Part shown: piece after piece, positions 1-7,801 of the stretch
Position numbering within the stretch: position 1 is the stretch's first letter
Layout of the letters: each line of letters starts with the position of its first letter
IMG/VR virus record: IMGVR_UViG_3300035698_026777
Span: 1-39,825 of that record
DNA: 39,825 nucleotides
Reading direction: 5' to 3' (one strand)
Source of the DNA: a virus
Program-made: the position numbers and the translations under genes
Notes under the pieces: model-generated
Told to the model about the DNA's origin: nothing
Databases searched by the model: none
The model's input: only the letters and a program-made list of their open reading frames with translations

Positions 1-127
1 AAAATGGTAAAAACAAAAAAAGAACAAGAAGGTAAAGATGTATTTGAGTATAGTGTCTTTGGAAGTCCTAATCAGAAGATAGGAAACTTCACAGGTCAAA
101 AAAAACTTACAAGGTGGTCAAGTTGAT
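1..127. repeat. Terminal direct repeat, left copy
   Basis: Bases 1-127 are identical to 39699-39825. The repeat covers a 40-codon reading frame and the beginning of the MT-A70 gene, so it splits one continuous locus. A length of exactly 127 matches a common assembler k-mer, so it most likely reports a closed circular or permuted genome rather than a physical terminal repeat. Confidence 0.95.
4..126 (+). CDS. 40-aa hypothetical peptide within methyltransferase cassette 1
   Basis: ATG at 4 opens 40 codons ending in TGA at 124-126. It is basic and polar (MVKTKKEQEGKDVFEYSVFG...) with no recognised family. The same frame is present in the right repeat copy at 39702-39824. Its AAAATGG start context follows the left hairpin, as the start of the m5C-like gene follows the matching hairpin of cassette 2. 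It overlaps the downstream GTG start at 114. It may be a real leader peptide or a remnant of an earlier cassette gene. Confidence 0.35.
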   Translation: MVKTKKEQEGKDVFEYSVFGSPNQKIGNFTGQKKLTRWSS

Positions 128-743
128 ACCATTTCCAAAAAAGAAATATAAAGTAATTTATGCTGACCCTCCTTGGCAATGGCAAACATATTCAAAGAAA
201 GGCATATTGTCTGGATGGGCAGAAAAAAGTTATAATCTTATGAATACTCAAGATATATGTGATTTACCTATTAAAGAAATTGCTGATAAGAACTGCATAT
301 TATTTCTTTGGGTAACTTTTCCAAGATTAAAGGATGGTATAAATGTATTAGAATCTTGGGGATTTAATTATAAAACAGTTGGTTTCTCTTGGGTAAAACT
401 AAATCCAAAAGGTGTTGGTTACTATTCTGGATTAGGATATTATACAAGAAGTAATGTTGAAATATGTTTAATTGGCAGAAAAGGTAATTTGAAAGTTATT
501 GATAGAAAAGTAAAACAATTAGTAGTATCGCCAAGAGGAAAACATAGTGAGAAACCAGTAGAAGTAAGAAATAGAATATTTCAAATGTATGGAAATATTC
601 CAAGAATTGAATTGTTTGCAAGAGATAAACCTAAAGGATGGGATGTTTGGGGAAACGAAGTATCTCTTAATACTAAACAAGAAGGGGGTAACGGCATTCC
701 TCCCACTAATAAATTAGTGGGTATCCTGCCTAAAGAATTATGA
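114..743 (+). CDS. MT-A70 family adenine-N6 DNA methyltransferase
   Basis: A 209-residue protein with the MT-A70 signature DPPW at residues 18-21 (IYADPPWQW), inside a Rossmann-like SAM-dependent methyltransferase fold. Known members transfer a methyl group to the N6 of adenine in DNA or RNA; viral forms usually modify the viral genome against host restriction. The start is GTG at 114, overlapping the preceding small frame by 13 nt; no better ATG is in frame near the DPPW. The last about 20 residues are encoded by the right hairpin (692-733), suggesting the C-terminus was created or shared by that element. The stop overlaps the next ATG (ATGA). Confidence 0.88.
   Translation: MVKLIPFPKKKYKVIYADPPWQWQTYSKKGILSGWAEKSYNLMNTQDICDLPIKEIADKNCILFLWVTFPRLKDGINVLESWGFNYKTVGFSWVKLNPKGVGYYSGLGYYTRSNVEICLIGRKGNLKVIDRKVKQLVVSPRGKHSEKPVEVRNRIFQMYGNIPRIELFARDKPKGWDVWGNEVSLNTKQEGGNGIPPTNKLVGILPKEL
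692..733 (+). repeat. Right hairpin of methyltransferase cassette 1
   Basis: A 42-nt element starting CGGCATTCCTCCCA and ending GGGTATCCTGCCTAA, with an 8-bp stem CCCACTAA/TTAGTGGG and loop TAAA; GGCA/TGCC can close it outside. The same 42-nt layout with different but still paired stem bases occurs on the minus strand at 32503-32544. The form resembles IS200/IS605 right-end hairpins. It overlaps the 3' end of the MT-A70 gene. Confidence 0.7.
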
Positions 744-868
744 AAGAATACAAAAAACCATTACAAAAAAAGAAAAAAGATAAAAAATTCACATCTAAAA
801 AGAAAGAGGTAATTTATAAGGATGGGACAGCAGGACATAGCGAAGATTCTGAGAGACAATTATCCTAA
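740..868 (+). CDS. Possible 42-aa lysine-rich peptide
   Basis: ATG at 740 overlaps the MT-A70 stop as ATGA and opens 42 codons ending at TAA 866-868. The first half is almost all lysine and polar residues. It overlaps the next gene (822) by 47 nt in another frame. Translational coupling is plausible, but no family is recognised and it may be spurious. Confidence 0.25.
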   Translation: MKEYKKPLQKKKKDKKFTSKKKEVIYKDGTAGHSEDSERQLS

Positions 869-1028
869 ATATATGTCTTATCAAGAAATCCTTGAAAACA
901 CAAATATTTCAAAACAAACGTTATTTAGATGCTTAAAACAATTAAGGAAAAGAGAAGAAATCATTGTGAAGATTATGCCTGGGGATAAGTTAAGGTCCCG
1001 ATGGCAAATGAGATATAAGATAAAATAG
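822..1028 (+). CDS. Small winged-helix DNA-binding protein
   Basis: A 68-residue protein whose sequence reads as one winged helix-turn-helix: helix 1 (QDIAKILRDNYPKYMS), a turn and recognition helix (NTNISKQTLFRCLKQL), then a basic wing (EEIIVKIMPGDKLRSRW). Such proteins bind DNA as regulators or packaging factors. It lies between the terminase/methyltransferase block and the portal. The ATG sits after TTATAAGG, a weak ribosome site. Function is inferred from fold pattern only. Confidence 0.6.
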   Translation: MGQQDIAKILRDNYPKYMSYQEILENTNISKQTLFRCLKQLRKREEIIVKIMPGDKLRSRWQMRYKIK

Positions 1029-1040
1029 GAGGAGATACAA

Positions 1041-1739
1041 ATGGGAAAAAATAAAATTGAAAAAGAAGCTGAATTTCCAAATGCTAAAGAACAACCGGCA
1101 CCTGCAAGTGATGCGGATGAAGAATTTGTATTAGAAGAGGAAGCTATAAATCAGAAAGAAAAAGAATTAGAAACAAAAAATAAAATGCTAATGGATAAGG
1201 TTGATGAACTGGAAAAGAAGATAAAATATCTTCCAAAAGAAGCAGCACTTCCTGATAATCAGAAAGGATTGCCAGAAGGTATGCAGGAATCACAGATAAA
1301 AACTACTGTGCGAGATATGTCGTCAATTATTAAAGATAAGATGCTGCAATTACAAGATTTGGCTACAATGGAGGTTTTGCTTGAACCATTTGTAAGAGCT
1401 AAAAACAGATTGGAATCAATAAGGAAAATTACTTCTGCAGAACATATTAAAGTCAGAGGTATTTGGAAAACAATGGCTCCAAAAATGCATATATCAGGAT
1501 TGATAAGTAAGAAAATCAATAATGATGAATACGAGATTACTTTTGGTGTTTATGAAATTGATGAAAAAGGAAATAAGAAATTATATGTGCATTATGCAGA
1601 AGTAGAAATGCATGATGGATCAAAAATCAAAAGAGCGACATCAGCAGAATATAGGATTGCTTATGAAGTGATAGAGAGAATAAAAACAGGGAAGCCGATA
1701 TCTCGGGAAGTTGTGAAGATAGATAGAATACAAGAATGA
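1041..1739 (+). CDS. Hypothetical coiled-coil protein upstream of portal
   Basis: A 232-residue acidic protein. Residues about 25-65 form a heptad-rich coiled coil (EEEAINQKEKELETKNKMLM). The C-terminal half (about 130-225) looks globular with beta-rich stretches (YEITFGVYEIDEKGNK). A strong AGGAGGAG precedes the ATG. It shares an operon with the next two genes, and its stop overlaps the next start (ATGA). No family recognised; position suggests a virion or assembly role. Confidence 0.7.
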   Translation: MGKNKIEKEAEFPNAKEQPAPASDADEEFVLEEEAINQKEKELETKNKMLMDKVDELEKKIKYLPKEAALPDNQKGLPEGMQESQIKTTVRDMSSIIKDKMLQLQDLATMEVLLEPFVRAKNRLESIRKITSAEHIKVRGIWKTMAPKMHISGLISKKINNDEYEITFGVYEIDEKGNKKLYVHYAEVEMHDGSKIKRATSAEYRIAYEVIERIKTGKPISREVVKIDRIQE

Positions 1740-2332
1740 ATCAAGAAGAAAATATAGTGACTGTATATGATAGAATCATATCAAGAAAGGAGCATTATAA
1801 TAGTTTTAAAAGGATAAATAAGATTTTTAAAAATCTTATTATTAGACCAATATTAAAAATATCAGAAAAGATTTTAGGGAAATATCTTATTAAAGAAGTA
1901 CCACCGATGCGACATTTTGATATGATAAGATTATTTAATACAGTTTTCGAAGATTCGCTGATTATATGGACTAAATATTTTCTTAAAAATACAAATAAAA
2001 GAGATGATACATTGGATGAACGGATGAATGTTCATAGTATTAAAGAACTTAGAACTATGAAGAAATTATTATTGACTGTTGTTTGTAAGGACACGGCATA
2101 TTTAGAATTTATGAATATTTTGATGTTTAATATTACTAGAGGAATAAATATTAATTATACAGGTGAAATTAAACATCTTCTTTATACTTCTAAATATTTA
2201 ACAGATGTTCGGTATATGGTATTAAGTTCTTTGAAAAAAGAAGATCAAGAGAAATTTTTGCAAGAATGTTTAAAAAATAAATGGTTGCAATTTGCACCAA
2301 TAGGAGGAATAAAAAAATGTCAAGAAAATTAG
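1736..2332 (+). CDS. Hypothetical mostly helical protein
   Basis: A 198-residue protein starting in an ATGA overlap with the previous gene. It is basic, rich in Ile, Leu, Lys and Asn, and looks all-helical, with no signal peptide. The C-terminal end overlaps the strong ribosome site and start of the next gene. No family recognised. The tight spacing suggests co-translation with its neighbours. Confidence 0.65.
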   Translation: MNQEENIVTVYDRIISRKEHYNSFKRINKIFKNLIIRPILKISEKILGKYLIKEVPPMRHFDMIRLFNTVFEDSLIIWTKYFLKNTNKRDDTLDERMNVHSIKELRTMKKLLLTVVCKDTAYLEFMNILMFNITRGININYTGEIKHLLYTSKYLTDVRYMVLSSLKKEDQEKFLQECLKNKWLQFAPIGGIKKCQEN

Positions 2333-2811
2333 TATGGGATGGAGAAAGAATAAAAGAAACATTTATTATAGAAGAACCGAAGAAACACACACCAAAGGAT
2401 ATTCTGAATGGGTTGGATCATGTAAGAGGGCAAATTCAACAGATGGAAAATTCTGCTTTACAATTAGAACAGCAGATGAAAACAAACCAGAATAATCTTA
2501 AAAGCGCAGTGACTTTTGAAAAAGAGTTAAAAGAGTTTGAAGAAAAATGTGTTGAGATTCAGAAAACACATATACAAGATATTATCAAAGCGATCCATCA
2601 AGAATGCTATGATAAAGCTGTTATATCATCTAAAAAAGTAATAGAAGCTTCACCGGATGCAATGATTGATGCACAGAAAAAACAACTGCCATTTTTGGAT
2701 TATCAGAAACTTTTAGCAACAAATGAGAAGACGGCTGAAAAGATTTCTGCAAGAATAATCAGAAAATATCTTTATGAAGAACCTATTTTTGTTAATCCAT
2801 TTTTGGATTAA
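2317..2811 (+). CDS. Hypothetical coiled-coil protein before portal
   Basis: A 164-residue protein. ATG at 2317 is chosen because TAGGAGGAAT lies about 8 nt upstream; an in-frame ATG at 2281 has no such site and lies deeper in the previous gene. Residues about 25-80 are heptad-like (HVRGQIQQMENSALQLEQQM), and the rest is helical. No family recognised. It is followed by a T-tract and a TATA promoter, so it probably ends a transcription unit. Confidence 0.7.
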   Translation: MSRKLVWDGERIKETFIIEEPKKHTPKDILNGLDHVRGQIQQMENSALQLEQQMKTNQNNLKSAVTFEKELKEFEEKCVEIQKTHIQDIIKAIHQECYDKAVISSKKVIEASPDAMIDAQKKQLPFLDYQKLLATNEKTAEKISARIIRKYLYEEPIFVNPFLD

Positions 2812-2822
2812 TTTTTATTTTT
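2812..2822 (+). terminator. T-tract terminator
   Basis: Directly after the stop codon the plus strand runs into TTTTTATTTTTGAG with no GC hairpin. Archaeal RNA polymerase terminates on U-tracts alone. A promoter follows within 15 nt. Confidence 0.45.
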
Positions 2823-2842
2823 GAGTGGTATTTAAATATAAG
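2823..2842 (+). promoter_or_regulatory. Late-type TATA promoter, copy 1
   Basis: Matches the 20-nt pattern GAGTRGTAWTTAAATATARG that recurs at 5129 and 15989. The TATA core TTTAAATA (2831-2838) is centred about 28 nt before the portal ATG at 2863, the archaeal TATA-to-start distance, so the portal mRNA would be leaderless. No Shine-Dalgarno site precedes that ATG. Confidence 0.65.
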
Positions 2843-2862
2843 TTTATTTATGATTTCCAAAT

Positions 2863-5130
2863 ATGGCTTTTTTTCAATCAATAATTAGGAATATCAATCA
2901 ATTATCTAAACAGACATTACCAGGTTCTCCATTAACAAATGATGAAATTGGATTTACATCAACAACTTATTCTACTCAACAAAGCCCAGAGGATAGAGAA
3001 GCCATTTATCCTAATTGGTTTTTTTCAGCAAGATTAGGACAACCAAGAAATGTTGATACTAGGAAATTAAGAACACTTGCAAAATCTCCTTGGGTTCAGA
3101 TGGTTATATCAACTTTTAAAAAACAGATAGATACTATTGATTGGAAAATTGTGTCTGCGGATGAAGATGATGAATCAGACCATACTAAAGATATCAAAGA
3201 GTGTATGGATTTCTTGATAAAACCAAATGAGAATAAACAATCAATAAATGATATTAATTCTGAAATAATAACAGATATTTCAGAGATAGATGCAGGATGT
3301 GCAAATTATGTTTATTCTCAAGATTCTTATATTATCGGTGAAATTCCTGTTTATAATGGATGGGGACAAGTTGTAAGCACTGAAACAGGATTAGTATTGA
3401 AACCATTAGGACAGAGACAACTTATAAAACTTAAATCTGTTGATGGATCAACAATGCTTAAACAAGTTGATATTCATAAGAATCTGTTGAATTTTTGGCA
3501 ATATTCATTTAAACATCCTAGACAGAATCCTACAAGATTTGAAATGGATGAAATTGAATATTTGATAATGAATCAAAAATCATATGATGTTTATGGTTTT
3601 GCACCTACTCAATCAATACAACAAGCAGTGGAATTATTGATCCAGGGTACTAGGTATAATAAGGATTTATATACAAATAATGCAATTCCTGATGTAATAA
3701 TAAGTTTGCCTAAATTAGCAACACCACAATTAAAAAAACTTAAACGAGCATGGAATAATAATTATAAAGGAAAACCGCATCAAGTAGGGTTTATTAATTG
3801 GATGATAGACAAGATTCAGAAACTTAATGATACTAATAGGGATCTGGAATGGCTTGAAGGACAGAAATGGTATTTCAAATTAGTATTTGCAGTTTATGGT
3901 GTAAGTCCTACAGAAGCAGGATTTTTCGAAAATGCTAATAAATCTAATGATGAAGGACAGGAAAGAATAACTGTCAGAAATGCATTAAAACCTTATCTTA
4001 AAAAATTAGAGATGCTTCATACAAGAAAAACGATTACAGAGATTCTTCAGAAAGAGGATCATGGATTGGTGTTCAAATTTTTTCCAAAAGACCATGTAGC
4101 AGAAAAGATTGAGTTCGATCAGGATATGAAAGAACTTGAAATAGGAGCATTAACAATTAATGATTACAGAAAGAAAAAAGGAAAAGAACCGTATGAATGG
4201 GGTGGTGAACCATTAAAGCGCCCTTTTAATCCTGAATCTTTTATGAATTTTGAAGAACCTGGAAATAATAATCCAAATGTGACACAATTAAATGATCAGA
4301 ATAATCCTGACCAAGACCCCAGTAATAAATTGAATTCTAAAACAATTTCACCCCCAAAAGTCGTTGTTAATAAAAATGATATTGATGCTGGATATGATGT
4401 GGTTATTGAAGCCCAGGATTATTCTGATTTTCTTTTAAAATTCTTTGATAATCTCGAAAAACGAGTATTGATATCAGCTAATAAGATAGATGTTGAAAAA
4501 TCATATGTTCAAAAAACATTAGGTGAATTTTTAAGAAATTTATTTAATGTTGTTAATACAGTAGCTTTTGCAAAAAATGTAAGAAAATATATCCGGGAAG
4601 ATTTAATTGCAGGATTATCATCAGCTGAATCAGAATTAAATATGGATATAGGGTTTTCAAAAACATATGAAAATAAACTTAATGTTTTATCGGCACAACA
4701 GATTGACGGATATCTTATCAATGGCAAGAAATGGCCAGGGATAAAAGGAGTTACAAAAGAGATTCAGGCTGATGTTATCAAAACAGTTCAGAATGGACTA
4801 CATGAAAAGAAAAGCCTGGATGGAATAAAAGAAGATATTAAAGCAAGATTTGATGTGTTTTCTGATTGGAGAAGTGAAATGATCGGAAGGACAGAAACAA
4901 CCAGAATCTTAAATGAGGGGAAAATTTTAGGATATAAAGAATCAGGAATAAAAGGAAAAAAGGTATGGAGTGCTGCTATTGATAACAGGACAACCGACAT
5001 CTGTAAAAGATTAAATGGGCAATCAATAGAGCTTGATAATGATTTTATAGATACAGAAACAAGAAAAGCTTATGGTTCACCACCTGCACATCCTAATTGT
5101 AGATCAACAATTTTTTTCAAACCAAATTGA
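2863..5130 (+). CDS. Portal protein fused to MuF-like head morphogenesis domain
   Basis: A 755-residue fusion. Residues about 60-440 are a phage portal of HK97/SPP1 type, including the conserved stretch KWYFKLVFAVYGVSPTEAGF. The portal forms the dodecameric DNA channel at one capsid vertex. A linker rich in Asn, Pro and Gln (about 465-500) leads to a C-terminal Mu gpF-like domain (about 640-755) with the classic ending IGRTETTR...AAIDNRTTDICKRLNGQ...PPAHPNCRS. MuF proteins are usually a separate minor head gene; here portal and MuF are one polypeptide. The ATG lacks a ribosome site and follows a TATA box at the leaderless distance. Confidence 0.9.
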   Translation: MAFFQSIIRNINQLSKQTLPGSPLTNDEIGFTSTTYSTQQSPEDREAIYPNWFFSARLGQPRNVDTRKLRTLAKSPWVQMVISTFKKQIDTIDWKIVSADEDDESDHTKDIKECMDFLIKPNENKQSINDINSEIITDISEIDAGCANYVYSQDSYIIGEIPVYNGWGQVVSTETGLVLKPLGQRQLIKLKSVDGSTMLKQVDIHKNLLNFWQYSFKHPRQNPTRFEMDEIEYLIMNQKSYDVYGFAPTQSIQQAVELLIQGTRYNKDLYTNNAIPDVIISLPKLATPQLKKLKRAWNNNYKGKPHQVGFINWMIDKIQKLNDTNRDLEWLEGQKWYFKLVFAVYGVSPTEAGFFENANKSNDEGQERITVRNALKPYLKKLEMLHTRKTITEILQKEDHGLVFKFFPKDHVAEKIEFDQDMKELEIGALTINDYRKKKGKEPYEWGGEPLKRPFNPESFMNFEEPGNNNPNVTQLNDQNNPDQDPSNKLNSKTISPPKVVVNKNDIDAGYDVVIEAQDYSDFLLKFFDNLEKRVLISANKIDVEKSYVQKTLGEFLRNLFNVVNTVAFAKNVRKYIREDLIAGLSSAESELNMDIGFSKTYENKLNVLSAQQIDGYLINGKKWPGIKGVTKEIQADVIKTVQNGLHEKKSLDGIKEDIKARFDVFSDWRSEMIGRTETTRILNEGKILGYKESGIKGKKVWSAAIDNRTTDICKRLNGQSIELDNDFIDTETRKAYGSPPAHPNCRSTIFFKPN

Positions 5131-5147
5131 GTAGTAATTAAATATAG
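5129..5147 (+). promoter_or_regulatory. Late-type TATA promoter, copy 2
   Basis: GAGTAGTAATTAAATATAG matches the promoter at 2823. The TATA core (5137-5144) is 28 nt before the protease ATG at 5168, the same spacing as at the portal. It overlaps the portal stop codon. A GAGG at 5157-5160 could also act as a ribosome site on read-through mRNA. Confidence 0.65.
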
Positions 5148-5167
5148 ATACATTTTGAGGAATAACC

Positions 5168-6055
5168 ATGAAAACTGAAAAATCAACACATGATAAATAT
5201 AAAACAGAGTTATTTATGCCAATTATGAAAGAATGCGAAGGAAAATATATTGCAGTTCTTTCTGATAATTCTATTGATAGAGATGGAGAAAAATTATCAA
5301 AATCATGTGTTGAAAAATTAGATGCTGATGATGGATATCTTGCTGCGCTTTGTAACCATGATAATGATGTATTTATGCAAGTTGCGGAATGGACTAATAA
5401 AGGAATTAAAGAAATAGATGGGCATACTGCACTTGTTGCAGAACCTCGATTTTTTACTAAATCCAGTCCACAAGCAAGACAGATAAAAGGAATGCTCGAT
5501 GAAGGTGCAAAAATAGGGATATCTATCGGTGCTATTGTAAAAACTTTTGATGAAGTAGATGATATGCGAGTTTTTACAGAATTGGAATTAGTTGAAGCAA
5601 GCTTTGTTGCGGTCCCGAGCAATAGACATGGAAGAGCAATGGCGGTTGCAAAATCGTTTAATAAAAAAATTAATCTGGAGGGGTTAAATATGGAAAAAGA
5701 ATTTACACAAAAAGATATAGATTCTGCTGTAAATAAAAAAGTGGAAGAAGTGATACTTGATTATCGAAAACAGCTAGAAACAAAAGATGCTGAAATTGAA
5801 AAATTTAAAGCTGATATTGTGAAAGCAGAGGAAGAAGCAGAAAAAACAGAAGAAGAAAAGAAAGATGCTGAAGAATCAGCAGAAGAAACTGATAAGAAAT
5901 TGAAAGAGACAGAAAAGCTTCTAAAAACAGAAAAAGAGAAAGCATTGGAAAAAATGAAATTCGCAAGTGAAGGTAATGGTGAAGAAGCAAATGAAGATAC
6001 AGAAGAAACAGAAAAATCATTTGGCGATGGGAAATTACCTATAATGCGTATGTAA
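5168..6055 (+). CDS. HK97-type prohead protease with C-terminal scaffold domain
   Basis: A 295-residue protein. The N-terminal about 165 residues form a herpes-assemblin-like/HK97 prohead protease: His64 in CNHDND, Ser119 in IGISIGA, and the downstream ELELVEASFVAVPSN. These proteases mature the capsid inside the prohead. From about residue 175 a highly charged coiled coil (E/K repeats) forms a scaffolding domain. Codon 175 is an ATG preceded by CTGGAGGGG, so the scaffold is probably also made alone. The major capsid gene follows 8 nt later, the normal protease-scaffold-capsid order. Confidence 0.88.
   Translation: MKTEKSTHDKYKTELFMPIMKECEGKYIAVLSDNSIDRDGEKLSKSCVEKLDADDGYLAALCNHDNDVFMQVAEWTNKGIKEIDGHTALVAEPRFFTKSSPQARQIKGMLDEGAKIGISIGAIVKTFDEVDDMRVFTELELVEASFVAVPSNRHGRAMAVAKSFNKKINLEGLNMEKEFTQKDIDSAVNKKVEEVILDYRKQLETKDAEIEKFKADIVKAEEEAEKTEEEKKDAEESAEETDKKLKETEKLLKTEKEKALEKMKFASEGNGEEANEDTEETEKSFGDGKLPIMRM
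5690..6055 (+). CDS. Internal in-frame scaffold protein (121 aa)
   Basis: ATG 5690 is in frame with the protease (codon 175) and carries TCTGGAGGGG about 8 nt upstream, one of the strongest ribosome sites in the structural region although it lies inside a gene. It begins MEKEFTQKDI, exactly at the protease-to-coiled-coil boundary. Nested scaffold translation is known for lambda C/Nu3. The inference here is that free scaffold is produced in excess over the protease fusion. Confidence 0.6.
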   Translation: MEKEFTQKDIDSAVNKKVEEVILDYRKQLETKDAEIEKFKADIVKAEEEAEKTEEEKKDAEESAEETDKKLKETEKLLKTEKEKALEKMKFASEGNGEEANEDTEETEKSFGDGKLPIMRM

Positions 6056-6063
6056 GGAGGGAA

Positions 6064-7131
6064 ATGAGAATGAAAGCAATATTTAAATCATATGAAGATG
6101 GATTTAGTATCGACAAATGCCGAGAAAGATTTGATCCAGGAAATATAGATAAAGATAATTTTGGCGGATTTTCAAAGGAATATTATAATCCATTTACAAG
6201 AGTGGATAAAAATGTTGAAATCGCTAAAAGAACATTTACAAGTGTTCAAAAAGCATCTATTGATTCACAGACAGGCGGAGCAGGAACCGCAGGAACTGCA
6301 TTAGTACCTGTATATCCAGACCCAAATATAGTCAATAGAACAATAAGACAGACACCATTGAGAAACATTACACCACGAAGAGCTGTAAGAGGATTGACTT
6401 ATGATTATATACCATTAACAGTAAAAGGTGGAGCATATTGGGCAGCAGAAAACGGAGCTTTAACAGAAGTTGAAGATACTTATGACAGAGTTTCTATTGC
6501 AATAAAATTCCTATATGCAAAAGGATTGATTTCAGGACCGGCAATTGCAGGTATGAAAGGATTTATTGATCCTGCACAGCTAGATCTAGGAGTGAAAACA
6601 GATAGCATTTATGAAGCAGAAGAAGATGCTTTGATAAATGGAGATGCAACAACAACACCTCTTGAACCTAGTGGAATGATTAAATCAATAACGACTAATA
6701 CAACTAATCTTTCTGGTGGTAATCCAACACTTGCAGGAATAAGAGCAGAGCTTGCAACAACTTTTAATGCAAAAGGATTTCCAACAATAGCTGTTACAGA
6801 TGCAACAACTCATAACTATGTGAAGGGATTATTGTTAGATATTCAAAGACAAGTAAAAAATCCGTCAGAAGGAATACTTGGATTTGGAATACCTGATGCA
6901 TTTGAATTCGATCAGTTGATGGTTATTAAGGATATTTTCATGCCAACAACAGCTGCATCAAAAAGAATATTATATCTAGATATGAGATATATATTCTTTG
7001 CAGTGCTTCAGGATTTAACATACGAAGAAAAATACACTGATCAAGATGGGTTTGTATATTTATTAAAAGAATATCTTACCATTGCAAATACATTTGAAGG
7101 AGCAAGTTCTCAGATGTATGGTATTGCGTAA
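6064..7131 (+). CDS. Major capsid protein, HK97 fold
   Basis: A 355-residue capsid protein. After an N-terminal delta-like region of about 60 residues comes a Gly/Ala-rich stretch (SQTGGAGTAGTALVPVYPDP), then HK97-fold features: an E-loop region (YDYIPLTVKGGAYWAAENGA), a spine helix and P-domain (DALINGDATTTPLEPSGM), and an A-domain (FNAKGFPTIAVTDATTHNYV). It assembles the icosahedral shell. AAGGAGGG at 6054 is only 3 nt before ATG 6064 but 8 nt before ATG 6070, so translation may start at 6070. Order after protease/scaffold supports the call. Confidence 0.9.
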   Translation: MRMKAIFKSYEDGFSIDKCRERFDPGNIDKDNFGGFSKEYYNPFTRVDKNVEIAKRTFTSVQKASIDSQTGGAGTAGTALVPVYPDPNIVNRTIRQTPLRNITPRRAVRGLTYDYIPLTVKGGAYWAAENGALTEVEDTYDRVSIAIKFLYAKGLISGPAIAGMKGFIDPAQLDLGVKTDSIYEAEEDALINGDATTTPLEPSGMIKSITTNTTNLSGGNPTLAGIRAELATTFNAKGFPTIAVTDATTHNYVKGLLLDIQRQVKNPSEGILGFGIPDAFEFDQLMVIKDIFMPTTAASKRILYLDMRYIFFAVLQDLTYEEKYTDQDGFVYLLKEYLTIANTFEGASSQMYGIA

Positions 7132-7146
7132 GGAGGGAAATAAAAA

Positions 7147-7425
7147 ATGACTGCTGTAACTGAAACTTTTAGGAAGTTTGGATTCATGGGTGATTTAAAA
7201 ATAATTACAATCCAAGGAGATGCGACCACATCATCAGGGACTACAATTGATTTGGATAGCGATATAACTGATGGAAAAGGAACAGTAATGACACAAGTTT
7301 TGAACACATTAGTTCAAGATGATGCAGGAGCAGATGTGACAAGCACATGGGACCCTGATACTGGGATAATTACTCTTGGAACAATATCTTTCGGAATCCA
7401 TAATATAACCATAATAGGTTATTAA
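7147..7425 (+). CDS. 92-aa virion protein, paralog A (putative capsid decoration)
   Basis: A 92-residue Thr/Asp-rich, probably all-beta protein (TIDLDSDITDGKGTVMTQVL) directly downstream of the capsid gene with an AAGGAGGG ribosome site. It is about 60% identical to the next gene over its full length, including GDLKII, SDITDGKG, QDDAGAD and the last ten residues GIHNITIIGY. Position, size and copy number fit a decoration (cement) or fibre protein on the capsid. Ends in an extended T-tract. Confidence 0.65.
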   Translation: MTAVTETFRKFGFMGDLKIITIQGDATTSSGTTIDLDSDITDGKGTVMTQVLNTLVQDDAGADVTSTWDPDTGIITLGTISFGIHNITIIGY

Positions 7426-7455
7426 TTTTTTTTTATTTTTTTTATTTTTTTTATT
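7426..7455 (+). terminator. T-tract terminator after paralog A
   Basis: Thirty bases nearly all T, interrupted by single A residues, directly after the stop codon and with no GC stem. This fits archaeal U-tract termination and could step down expression after the capsid gene. Confidence 0.5.
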
Positions 7456-7488
7456 ATATTAAAATAACTTTCAAGGAGGAAATGAAAA

Positions 7489-7767
7489 ATGACAGATGTC
7501 GTAGAAACTTTCAGAAAGATTGGATTCACAGGAGATTTGAAGATAATCAATATACAAACTAGCGCAGCAGCAGCAACTGGCCATCTTATAGATTTAAACA
7601 GTGATATCACAGATGGGAAAGGTGTTGTGATGACAGAGATTTTAAATACTTTGATACAAGATGATGCTGGAGCAGATAAAACAACTACATGGGTTGCTTC
7701 AACTGGAGTGATTACTCTTGGTTCAATATCCACAGGAATTCATAATATAACTATAATTGGTTATTAA
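7489..7767 (+). CDS. 92-aa virion protein, paralog B (putative capsid decoration)
   Basis: Second copy of the tandem pair, same length as its neighbour and preceded by CAAGGAGGAAATG. Conserved blocks are ETFRKIGFTGDLKII, DLNSDITDGKG, LIQDDAGAD and GIHNITIIGY; the variable part is residues 22-32 (SAAAATGH). The duplication is old, since synonymous sites have diverged. Function is inferred from its place between the capsid and other head genes. Confidence 0.65.
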   Translation: MTDVVETFRKIGFTGDLKIINIQTSAAAATGHLIDLNSDITDGKGVVMTEILNTLIQDDAGADKTTTWVASTGVITLGSISTGIHNITIIGY

Positions 7768-7770
7768 ATA

Positions 7771-7787
7771 TTTTTTTTTTTATTTTT
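7771..7787 (+). terminator. T-tract terminator after paralog B
   Basis: TTTTTTTTTTTATTTTT follows three bases after the stop codon. No hairpin. An ATTAAATA box overlaps the stop (7763-7770) and could restart transcription near 7792. Confidence 0.45.
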
Positions 7788-7801
7788 AGTAATGACTGTA
7801 T

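Noticed and set aside
1-127. Physical direct terminal repeat used in packaging
   Set aside because: Exactly 127 bp, a common assembly k-mer, and it cuts through a gene; a circularised assembly is the simpler reading.
1259-1519. Minus-strand open frames within the plus-strand structural genes
   Set aside because: Low-complexity Leu/Ile/Ser-rich shadow translations of AT-rich coding sequence, with no ribosome site or promoter.
2281-2316. Earlier ATG for the pre-portal coiled-coil gene
   Set aside because: No ribosome site; TAGGAGGAAT clearly marks ATG 2317.
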